Origin: Paenibacillus spongiae | Lineage (GTDB): Bacteria > Bacillota > Bacilli > Paenibacillales > Paenibacillaceae | Length of the DNA stretch: 64,000 nucleotides | Reading direction: 5' to 3' | NCBI RefSeq assembly: GCF_024734895.1 | Contig: NZ_CP091430.1 | Coordinates: forward strand, 4,048,501-4,112,500 | Shown here: positions 26,392 to 33,695 of the stretch, in pieces | Numbering within the stretch: the stretch's first letter is position 1 | Layout of the letters: every line of letters starts with the position of its first letter | The notes under the pieces: model-generated | What the model was told of the DNA's origin: nothing | What the model saw: the letters and a program-made list of their open reading frames with translations, nothing else | Database searches by the model: none | Position numbers and translations under genes: made by a program

Positions 26392-27216
26392 TCAATGGAT
26401 TGCGATAGGATTAGGCGCTTGCGATTGCTTTCCCGTCAAGCTCTTCTCGAACATATCGATAATGAATAGAAACCGATCCGCTTCACGGAACACATGATCG
26501 GCCAGAAGCGGATGAATAATGCTTTTGATTCGGCAGGCATCAATCAGTTCCCGCGCCGTTTTCTTAAAGTCTCTCAACGATTTTACCGATACACGGTTCT
26601 CATCCAGGAACTGATCCAGGAGCGGGACTGTCTGCGATTGCGGCCGCATTGAATCCAGATCCCGGGCTTGGAACAATAATTGGTCGAATTCATCGCTGAA
26701 ATGATTCGCTTGATCGATCAGCTTTCGTTCGGAAGGATCGAGAAGATGGCTTATAAATTTAGCGTGATCAGCCATAATACGAAGGAAGAAGACATTCTCG
26801 TCGATAATAGCATCGGGCAGCGGTTCCAGTCTACCGGTATTGAGTTCAGTCAGCCGATTTCGGAAGTAATTCGCTTCTCTGCTCGTATGGTCGACCAAGA
26901 GCGGGAGGTTATTTCCCCCCGGAAGCTGGCATCGTATGATTAATCCCAGTATTTTGCGCTTAAACGCCCAGATATGGGATACGGCAGTATGGACTTCTTC
27001 GTTAAACTTTGTTATCGTTTGCGGATCTGTTCCGGCGGTAAAAGCATGTGCGCGATTCTCGATCGATTCGAATAGAGCATAAAATTGCTCGGCTTCATGA
27101 ATCAATTGCTTGTCTTCACAACGGAATCCCAGTTTAAGAAATAGAGAATGCTCCTTCATGATGCGTGACCAGAATCTCACTTCATCTAATGAGCGGATAA
27201 CAAAAGCATTGGACAT
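26392..27216 (-). CDS. DUF2935 domain protein
   Basis: 274 aa from the ATG at 27216 (GGGAG seven bases upstream; an in-frame upstream ATG at 27249 lacks an SD). Two similar helical halves: RSLDEVRFWSRIMKEHSLFLKLGF at the N-terminus and DENVFFLRIMADHAKFISHLLDPSE in the middle, each with an E/D...W/F...H arrangement like a four-helix ferritin-like bundle. This is the DUF2935 family of Bacillales and Clostridia. Its function is unknown; metal binding through the paired E/H helices is an inference. Confidence 0.85.
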   Translation of the reverse strand: MSNAFVIRSLDEVRFWSRIMKEHSLFLKLGFRCEDKQLIHEAEQFYALFESIENRAHAFTAGTDPQTITKFNEEVHTAVSHIWAFKRKILGLIIRCQLPGGNNLPLLVDHTSREANYFRNRLTELNTGRLEPLPDAIIDENVFFLRIMADHAKFISHLLDPSERKLIDQANHFSDEFDQLLFQARDLDSMRPQSQTVPLLDQFLDENRVSVKSLRDFKKTARELIDACRIKSIIHPLLADHVFREADRFLFIIDMFEKSLTGKQSQAPNPIAIH

Positions 27217-27396
27217 TTTGAGGCTCCCTTCATGGCATCTTATTTTCATACCATATGTGCGAATGCCCCTATTGGTTATATGTACAGTGCCGAAGTAAGG
27301 AAAATATTATTGAGCCCTCTGGATCGGATTGGATTTAACGAAAAAAGCAAATCGGATACGAAATTGAAATGGTATCCTGATTTGCCATATGTTCAA

Positions 27397-28086
27397 TTAA
27401 GAAACACGCTTTGCAAATACGACTAGCCTCGCTTCATGCTCCTTCTTGCTTCTGCTGTATTTCCCGGCACAAGTAATCAGGTTCAATCTTGCTTCATCGG
27501 TGGAACCGAATATCTTTTGAATAGGAGCTTCGCCATTTTTGAACGTTTCAACAGATTCCACGACGAAGGTGACCTTTTCGCCTTTACTTCCTTTTACAAC
27601 AACGGCGTCTCCCTTTTTAAGCTTTTTTAACCCGAAGAATACGGCAGGACCGTTATACGTATCGACATGCCCATCCATCACCGCATTGCCTGCAGCACCG
27701 GGTAAAGTGCCCGGCGAAGCGAGATATCCCACACGTTCCGTACTTCGCGGAACATCCATTTGACCTTTGTCCGTAACGGATACAGGTTCTAACTTTGCAT
27801 GAATACGAACAGCCGGAATATATAGACGGACAGGCGTGACGCCCTTCAGCGGTTTCTTGATCGTCGAAGCTGGAGGACTTTGCGCCTTATCTACCGACGA
27901 TTGGGTCTGCGGTTTCTGTTTCTGTATCGGCTGTATGCGATCAGGCTCCTTCACGGCATGCGGTTGCTTTTGCTGCTGCTTCTGTGGAGGAGGAGCTGGG
28001 CTCACATGACGCGTATCATTAGAACAAGCGATCGTACAGGATATCATGAGAATCAATAACCCGGCTAATATCCATTTTTTTATCAT
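27397..28086 (-). CDS. Class F sortase
   Basis: 229 aa. N-terminal membrane anchor (ILAGLLILMISCTIAC), then a Pro/Gln/Lys-rich linker (about 28-80), then the sortase barrel from about 83. The catalytic triad is visible: His140 in VMDGHVDTY, Cys206 in LITCAGKY and Arg220 in EARLVVFA. The short barrel and DGHVDTYNGPAVF match class F sortases. These enzymes cut a C-terminal LPxTG-like signal and join the protein to an amine acceptor. The likely substrate gene, ending in MPKTGFGG, lies 42 bases upstream in the same direction. Confidence 0.9.
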   Translation of the reverse strand: MIKKWILAGLLILMISCTIACSNDTRHVSPAPPPQKQQQKQPHAVKEPDRIQPIQKQKPQTQSSVDKAQSPPASTIKKPLKGVTPVRLYIPAVRIHAKLEPVSVTDKGQMDVPRSTERVGYLASPGTLPGAAGNAVMDGHVDTYNGPAVFFGLKKLKKGDAVVVKGSKGEKVTFVVESVETFKNGEAPIQKIFGSTDEARLNLITCAGKYSRSKKEHEARLVVFAKRVS

Positions 28087-28090
28087 GAAT

Positions 28091-28119
28091 AAGAGGGGGC
28101 TTCTTAGGTTCCCCCTCTT
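28091..28119 (-). terminator. Hairpin between substrate and sortase genes
   Basis: AAGAGGGGG pairs with CCCCCTCTT; the T run on the minus strand is poor (CTTATTC), so it may attenuate and not stop transcription into the sortase gene. Confidence 0.6.
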
Positions 28120-28128
28120 TCACGCTCC

Positions 28129-28446
28129 TTATTCGGTCTGTTCGCTCGCGCCACCGAAACCTGTTTTCGGCATTTTTGTAATTTCTTTTGCTTTCAGGCC
28201 TTTTGCGTGAAGCTTTTTCGCATGACCGGCTCCTTTTGCATGCACTTTATGATGCTTGCCCTTTGCACTCAATTTATGAACCTTGTGCTTGCTCTTGGCA
28301 TGCATTTTTTTCTTCTTCTCATGCATTTTCTTCATATGCATTTTTTCTTCATGCTTCTTCTCGCTCACTGGAGCTGCCGCATACGCTGCAGAGCCTGCCG
28401 AAAGCAGCATACATGCCGAAACGATTGCAATGGCTAATTTCTTCAA
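28129..28446 (-). CDS. Small secreted Lys/His-rich protein with MPKTG sortase signal
   Basis: 105 aa. Signal peptide (MKKLAIAIVSACMLLSAGSAAYAAA), then a middle made almost only of Lys, His, Met, Ala and Gly (about 30-85), then KMPKTGFGGASEQTE at the end. MPKTG at 92-96 is an LPxTG-like motif followed by FGGASEQ, without the hydrophobic helix and positive tail of classic cell-wall anchored proteins. Position next to a class F sortase gene makes it the likely substrate. The His/Met-rich middle could bind metals (inference). The start is preceded by GAGGAGGAAATT. Confidence 0.8.
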   Translation of the reverse strand: MKKLAIAIVSACMLLSAGSAAYAAAPVSEKKHEEKMHMKKMHEKKKKMHAKSKHKVHKLSAKGKHHKVHAKGAGHAKKLHAKGLKAKEITKMPKTGFGGASEQTE

Positions 28447-28803
28447 GTGAATTTCCTCCTCGATTGATTAAGTGGGCTTGCCTTTATCAGATTGTCTCTC
28501 AGACGCATCATTTATGAGTACGAATGATTTCCAGCGGATAAGCAGTTTCTTCCTCGTCGGGCAGGAGGGGGAGTCTGCTGAGCTTTTGTATAAGAAACCA
28601 ATGTTGAATTTTATTTCGACAATTTTCTTCTCCCTTAACCATGTTAATTAAAAGGCAACATATTAAATGTTATGTAAACTTACGTCTCGTTTTTCATACT
28701 CTCTGCATGATCTACACCAGCAGGAGTCATGCTCGTCCTCACCCTCTTCCCATCGCTACCGCATCTGCTCATCAGATCCATTCAGCTGTCAACCCTCCCG
28801 GGC

Positions 28804-28866
28804 ATGACAATAATGATGACATTTGTCACATTCATTTGTTGACATTCACTACTATCAACGTATGAC
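28804..28866 (+). promoter_or_regulatory. Desaturase promoter with TGACA/TGTCA operator
   Basis: TTGACA (28839-28844), a 16-base spacer and TATGAC (28861-28866) form a candidate promoter 73 bases before the desaturase ATG. Just upstream, TGACATTTGTCA (28817-28828) is a near-perfect inverted repeat, and TGACA also occurs at 28804. This resembles the site layout for a DesR-like activator; the regulator itself is not in the window. Confidence 0.4.
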
Positions 28867-28900
28867 TTCCGCTAGTTACAATAGGTTTATAAACACGTAT

Positions 28901-28919
28901 CACCGCAATATTCGCGGTG
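28901..28919 (+). promoter_or_regulatory. Stem-loop in the desaturase leader
   Basis: CACCGC and GCGGTG flank AATATTC, 12 bases before GGAGG of the desaturase. It may affect translation of this leader; no known family recognised. Confidence 0.35.
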
Positions 28920-28939
28920 TATCATGATCGGAGGAACAG

Positions 28940-30019
28940 ATGCTCGAGCATAAATCACCGTCACACTGGAAGAAGGACATCGCTCCTTACGAGAAGCCTA
29001 TTATGAAGACCAGTATCTTGCAGATCGTCAATACAATCGTTCCTTTCCTTTTGCTCTGGTTCCTCGCTTACCAAAGCTTATCGGTTTCTTACTGGCTTAC
29101 CCTACCGATTGCCATCCTGGCTTCTGGCTTTGTAATTCGGACATTCATCATCTTCCATGACTGCTGCCATCATTCATTCTTCCGCAACCGTATGGCCAAC
29201 GATATCGTGGGGACAATTACCGGCGTTCTGACGTTTACGCCCTATCGCCAATGGCGGAACAGCCATACGATTCATCATGCGACAAGCAGCAATTTAAATA
29301 AACGCGGCGAAGGCGACATATGGGTCCTTACCGTAGACGAATATATCGCATCATCATTATGGCGCCGCATGTTGTACCGTTTATACCGCAATCCCTTCAT
29401 CCTGTTTGGTTTCGGCCCCTTCTATCTCTTCCTTGTATCGTATCGGTTCAACCGGAAGAATGCCAAGACCAAAGAACGGATCAATACTTATATAACGAAT
29501 GCAGCCATTGTCGGCTTATCTGCCCTATGCTGTTACCTGGTGGGCTGGCAGGCGTTCCTCTTGATCCAGGGACCTATCTTCTATTTTTCGGGATTAGGCG
29601 GCATTTGGCTCTTTTATGTTCAGCATCAGTTCGAAGATTCCTACTACGAGCATGAAGGCGAATGGGATTATGTCAAAGCTGCGATCGATGGCAGCTCCTT
29701 CTACAAGCTGCCGCGCATCCTGCAATGGCTGACCGGAAATATCGGATTCCACCATGTACATCACTTAAGTCCAAGAGTGCCGAATTATTTCTTGGAAGAG
29801 GTACATGAGAATACGCCTTTGTTATCGAACGTTAACACGATTACGATGAAGACAAGCCTTCAATCGATCCGCTTCCACCTATGGAGCGAGCAAGACATGA
29901 AATTCAAATCCTTCAAGGATATCAAGCCGTTGCTTGCCCGTGGCAGCAATCAACAGGAGGATCATAAATCGATTCCAGTATCCATACCTGTACCCGTTCC
30001 GGCGGCAACTAAGAAATGA
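28940..30019 (+). CDS. Acyl-lipid fatty acid desaturase (Des type)
   Basis: 359 aa membrane enzyme that inserts a cis double bond into phospholipid acyl chains, making the membrane more fluid in the cold. All three iron-binding histidine boxes are intact: HDCCHH (73-78), HTIHH (109-113) and HHVHH (271-275), with the expected hydrophobic pairs between them. This is the arrangement of Bacillus Des (delta-5) desaturase. The C-terminal tail (VSIPVPVPAATKK) is longer than usual and Pro/Val-rich. GGAGG lies 6 bases before the ATG. Single-gene unit with its own promoter region and terminator. Confidence 0.92.
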   Translation: MLEHKSPSHWKKDIAPYEKPIMKTSILQIVNTIVPFLLLWFLAYQSLSVSYWLTLPIAILASGFVIRTFIIFHDCCHHSFFRNRMANDIVGTITGVLTFTPYRQWRNSHTIHHATSSNLNKRGEGDIWVLTVDEYIASSLWRRMLYRLYRNPFILFGFGPFYLFLVSYRFNRKNAKTKERINTYITNAAIVGLSALCCYLVGWQAFLLIQGPIFYFSGLGGIWLFYVQHQFEDSYYEHEGEWDYVKAAIDGSSFYKLPRILQWLTGNIGFHHVHHLSPRVPNYFLEEVHENTPLLSNVNTITMKTSLQSIRFHLWSEQDMKFKSFKDIKPLLARGSNQQEDHKSIPVSIPVPVPAATKK

Positions 30020-30064
30020 GTCCAAACATCTTATGACCATAGTGATTATCTGGTAGATTAGCTC

Positions 30065-30089
30065 ACAACCCCGTATATTACGGGGTTGT
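30065..30089 (+). terminator. Terminator of the desaturase gene
   Basis: ACAACCCCGTA pairs with TACGGGGTTGT, followed by TTTATT. Confidence 0.9.
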
Positions 30090-30176
30090 TTTATTGTGAT
30101 TTTCATCTCATAATGGTACATATTGGGCAGAATCCGGCATTACTCTCCAACCATCATCAGGAAAAGAGGCGATTGC

Positions 30177-32018
30177 GTGATCAGGAAGCACTTCAAGAAC
30201 TCAACGAAACTAACGGCATTATCGGTAGCGATAGCGGCATCTGTAGTCAGTGCGGGACCGACAGCGGTATCCGCTCAGACAAGCCCTTGGGATCCCTTCA
30301 CGGAAGCTCAGCTCGAGCAATTCAAAACGCAGGTCAGCGTTCATTTCGAAAATCTGATGGTCATGCTCCCGACCCCTGCCGTACATAAGAATGGCATCGT
30401 AATGGTACCAGGCAAGGCATTTCTTGAAGGCATCGGCTATTCCGTCCAATGGGATGCGAAGGAACGGAAGCTGATGGCCACTCACCCGTCAAGACCGAAG
30501 ATCCTCTTGTGGGAGAACCGCAAGGAAGCTCAAGTTGCGGGGCGCTTGATTACCAACCTTCCGATTGCTCCGTATATGAATCAGCAGTTGTTATGGATTC
30601 CGCTGCGCTTCACAGCAGAGGCTGGCGGGCTCGCGGTTCAATGGAGCACGCACGATCGATGGGTTACGGTCCGCGACCCTAAGGCGCTGCCCGTTTTCAG
30701 CGTAGGGACCCGTGCAGATAACGACATCGTCGATCCGCCAGCCGCACTCGCGCAATTGATGAAAGACGAATGGAAGACCGACGTCCGGTTTACTCTGATC
30801 CCGAAGGATTACTATCGGGAGAAGGTCAATATCTTGATCGCCGCCGGTGACCCGACCTCGCTCATGCTGCTGAACGATCCCTATATGTATTCAGATGATT
30901 TATTCCAAGGCATTGCGATCGATATTACCGACAAGCTGCAATCCTACCCGCATCTGAAGAAGCTCGCCCTGGACGATTCTCAGCCTTCACGGTCAATTGA
31001 CGACCGTCAATACGGCATCCCAAGACCGGGTGACCCACATGATGCTCCCTTCCCTGCACTGCGGCAGGATTGGCTGAATGCTCTTGGCCTTGAACAGCCG
31101 GAAACGATGGACGAGCTGTATGAGGTGTTGAAGCTCTTCGTCCAGAAGGATCCTGAGGGCGACGGAAAGGACAATACAATCGGAATGACCGGTTTCGTCA
31201 ATTATGCCGGCCTCGGATCGTTCTCATGGGTTGAGCATGCCTTTACGGGCAGCCCGGATCGCTTCAGCCTGCGGGACGGTATCGTATATGACAACGCTAT
31301 CGGCGCTGAAGAAAAGCAGGCCTTGCAATGGTTGGCCCTCGCCTACTCCGAAAGGTTAATCGATCGTGACTTTGCCGTTCAAACGGAACAACAAGCAATG
31401 GATAAGCTGAAGCAAGGAAAGACGGGAATTGCCGCAATGAGCTTCGACCAGGCGGCTTCCATGTCGGAGGACAAGAAAGCATCCTGGCTCCCTCTTTCGG
31501 GCATTCGCGCCAAGCTTGACAGTACGCCGATCGCTCCTTGGAAATCTTCAGGAAACGGAATGTATATCGTATCCAGCATGTCTCGTGTGAATCCGGAGTT
31601 ATTGCTGCAGTGGTTAGATCGAGGTCTGGCCATGTCGGAGTCCGGCGAGTGGGAGCAGCGTTCCGAGCTTACCGATGTCGACCGCGCGGCGGTCGCGAAT
31701 TTGTTCGGGCGGACAGATCTATTGAAGGCGAATTCCGCCTTGGCAGCTCTACCTTCAGAGCAGCAGACGGCCTATGAGAACGCGGTCAAGCAATGGCGTT
31801 TGATTTCTTACGAAGGCAAGACGCTGCCTCAAGCCAGCGGATTATGGAGCACAGGCAAATATAGCGAGTTGAATAGCAAGCTGGAGGAATTGAAGATTCG
31901 CGTTATTACCGGCGAAGCCACCTTGCAGGACTGGGATAACCATATTGCCAAAATGATTGCTTCCGACGAATATAAATCGATGATGAAAGACTTGAACCAG
32001 CTCGTCCCTGCGAATTAA
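30177..32018 (+). CDS. Copper-amine-oxidase-like stalk domain fused to a solute-binding protein
   Basis: 613 aa from a GTG at 30177 (GAGG seven bases upstream); the ATG at 30123 lacks an SD. Signal peptide ends GPTAVSAQ. About 45-150 is a stalk domain of the copper amine oxidase N-terminal type: NGIVMVPGKAFLEGIGYSVQW, then LLWIPLRFTAEAGGLAVQW. From about 170 to the end the protein is a family 1 sugar-binding protein (DILIAAGDPTS-like segment, QDWLNALGLEQPETMDELYE, YGIPRPGD). It should be an extracellular receptor held away from the wall or membrane by the stalk. No lipobox and no transport genes adjacent. Such a fusion is uncommon and its ligand is unknown. Confidence 0.8.
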   Translation: MIRKHFKNSTKLTALSVAIAASVVSAGPTAVSAQTSPWDPFTEAQLEQFKTQVSVHFENLMVMLPTPAVHKNGIVMVPGKAFLEGIGYSVQWDAKERKLMATHPSRPKILLWENRKEAQVAGRLITNLPIAPYMNQQLLWIPLRFTAEAGGLAVQWSTHDRWVTVRDPKALPVFSVGTRADNDIVDPPAALAQLMKDEWKTDVRFTLIPKDYYREKVNILIAAGDPTSLMLLNDPYMYSDDLFQGIAIDITDKLQSYPHLKKLALDDSQPSRSIDDRQYGIPRPGDPHDAPFPALRQDWLNALGLEQPETMDELYEVLKLFVQKDPEGDGKDNTIGMTGFVNYAGLGSFSWVEHAFTGSPDRFSLRDGIVYDNAIGAEEKQALQWLALAYSERLIDRDFAVQTEQQAMDKLKQGKTGIAAMSFDQAASMSEDKKASWLPLSGIRAKLDSTPIAPWKSSGNGMYIVSSMSRVNPELLLQWLDRGLAMSESGEWEQRSELTDVDRAAVANLFGRTDLLKANSALAALPSEQQTAYENAVKQWRLISYEGKTLPQASGLWSTGKYSELNSKLEELKIRVITGEATLQDWDNHIAKMIASDEYKSMMKDLNQLVPAN

Positions 32019-32044
32019 TGAGTTGTTCATCCGTAGAAATGACG

Positions 32045-32080
32045 AAAGCTTATTCCGAGAACATTAGCGGAATAAGCTTT
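32045..32080 (+). terminator. Hairpin terminator
   Basis: AAAGCTTATTCCG pairs with CGGAATAAGCTTT, followed by GTTGTTT. The loop contains a TTAGCGG copy of the repeat seen near 13717. Confidence 0.8.
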
Positions 32081-32182
32081 GTTGTTTGGGACTCGATCTT
32101 ATGGCTTGCTTGCGAACTCTAAGGGTAATTCCAATATTGATTTACACTCATAAGTCTACATATTATTATTTATGTAAACTAA

Positions 32183-32224
32183 AATAACCCGGCCACTCCC
32201 TATTTCAGGAATGACCGGGTTATT
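32183..32224. terminator. Terminator of msrAB
   Basis: AATAACCCGG pairs with CCGGGTTATT, with TTATTTTAG on the minus strand after the stem. Confidence 0.85.
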
Positions 32225-32229
32225 AACCG

Positions 32230-33210
32230 TTATTTGTCGAAGAGCGGCAAGTACTTGCCGTAACCCTCCTGCTCCAAATCCTCCACCGGAATAAACCTCA
32301 GCGAAGCGGAGTTGATACAGTACCTTAATCCTGTAGGCTGAGGCCCATCGTTGAACACATGACCAAGATGTGAATCGGCTTCGCGGCTCCTTACCTCGGT
32401 ACGGACCATCCCGTAGGTCAAGTCCTCGACTTCCGTAATAATCCCGTTGTTCACCGGCTTCGTGAAGCTGGGCCAGCCGCATCCGGAATCGAACTTATCC
32501 ATCGAGGTGAACAGCGGCTCGCCCGATACGATATCCACATACAGCCCTTCCTGTTCATGATCCCAAAACTCGTTGTGGAACGGCGGCTCAGTCGCGCTAT
32601 TCTGAGTGACATCGAACTGTATGGGCGACAGCCTTTCTTTCAGTTTCTGCTTGTCTTTGTCCGTGTTCCAATGCGCTTTAATAAAGTCGGGACGGCCGGA
32701 GCCTCTCCGGTACATTTTATAGCGAAATGGATTCTTCTTATGATAATCCTGGTGATATTCTTCCGCCGGGAAAAATTCAGGCGCGGGAACGATCTCCGTC
32801 ACGATCGGCTTCTCGAAACGCCCGCTCTGATCGAGCGCCGCCTTGGATGCCTCCGCTTGAAGACGCTGCTGCTCCGAATAATAGAAAATGGCTGTTCGAT
32901 ACGAAGATCCGCGATCGTGAAACTGGCCTCCGGCATCCGTCGGATCAATCTGGCGCCAGTAGATGTCAAGCAGCTTCTCATATGGCATTAATTCCGGATC
33001 GAAGGCAATCTGAACGGCTTCAGCATGGCCTGTCGTTTCGGTACACACCTGTTCATAGGTCGGATTAGCGGTATGTCCGCCGATGTAGCCCGATGTAATG
33101 CTGTGGATACCCGGTAATTCTTCGAATGGTGTAACCATACACCAGAAACAGCCGCCTGCGAATGCAGCGAGCTCTGTATTCCCGTTCGCGTTCTGCGGGT
33201 TGTTGTTCAT
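32230..33210 (-). CDS. msrAB: Methionine sulfoxide reductase A/B fusion
   Basis: 326 aa. The N-terminal half is MsrA with the catalytic Cys21 in FAGGCFWC and [15 protein letters not shown]; the C-terminal half is MsrB with [18 protein letters not shown] and the catalytic Cys298 in [11 protein letters not shown]. The two halves reduce the S and R forms of methionine sulfoxide using thioredoxin. Cytoplasmic, no signal peptide. GGAAGG lies 9 bases before the ATG. A single gene with an AT-rich promoter region upstream and its own terminator. Confidence 0.97.
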   Translation of the reverse strand: MNNNPQNANGNTELAAFAGGCFWCMVTPFEELPGIHSITSGYIGGHTANPTYEQVCTETTGHAEAVQIAFDPELMPYEKLLDIYWRQIDPTDAGGQFHDRGSSYRTAIFYYSEQQRLQAEASKAALDQSGRFEKPIVTEIVPAPEFFPAEEYHQDYHKKNPFRYKMYRRGSGRPDFIKAHWNTDKDKQKLKERLSPIQFDVTQNSATEPPFHNEFWDHEQEGLYVDIVSGEPLFTSMDKFDSGCGWPSFTKPVNNGIITEVEDLTYGMVRTEVRSREADSHLGHVFNDGPQPTGLRYCINSASLRFIPVEDLEQEGYGKYLPLFDK

Positions 33211-33655
33211 AGCTTGTCACCTTCCTATTCATAAGTCATGTCATGACTGGCGGTCTTCTTCTATTCGATTATAAAGTTTTTTCCATGCGCATGCCAGCTA
33301 TAGGACCGTCGATGGATAGAAAATCACGTATCAGAATTACGTTTCCACACGGGATTTAGAATCAAATGTCTTTTTGGTTAACATAATTATTAATATGTCT
33401 ACACATATGCTATTTCAAAGGGATACATGAAGCAAATCAAGTGATTATCAATATTTGAGTTAACATAATATTATTTATGTAGTTTATTTTTCTTCATTAC
33501 AAGCTTGATCCCCGCTTACACTCTTGCACTGTAAAAAGGAACCTCCACATTCAGACTCCCCTCGCTCAGTAAACAACCTTATCTTCATCCCGACGCTGGT
33601 CTTTCCAACATATGGAGCGGTTGCTTTCGCCGTCCGGACTGAAGAACGGAAGAAA
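33211..33655. other. 445-base AT-rich intergenic region upstream of msrAB
   Basis: No gene supported. GTTAACATAAT occurs twice (33377 and 33459), and TATTATTTATGTA at 33469-33481 also appears just beyond the other end of msrAB (32164-32176). The msrAB promoter must lie here but I could not choose between several AT-rich hexamers. Confidence 0.5.
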
Positions 33656-33693
33656 GAAGCCCCGCTCCGGTACCAGGCCGGAAGCGGGGCTTC
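33656..33693 (-). terminator. Terminator of the UvrA-like gene
   Basis: GAAGCCCCGCTCCGG pairs with CCGGAAGCGGGGCTTC (one bulge) and TTTCTTCC follows on the minus strand. Confidence 0.9.
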
Positions 33694-33695
33694 TT

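Larger units (their letters stand above)
28447..28939. other. 493-base intergenic region between sortase locus and desaturase
   Basis: No gene supported; a 74-aa frame at 28641-28865 has no SD and no recognisable sequence. The right 140 bases carry a candidate operator and promoter for the desaturase; the left 150 should hold the leftward promoter for the sortase substrate, which I could not assign. Confidence 0.5.

Noticed and set aside
28641..28865. 74-aa plus-strand frame in front of the desaturase
   Set aside because: No SD, no recognisable sequence, and it covers the candidate promoter and operator.
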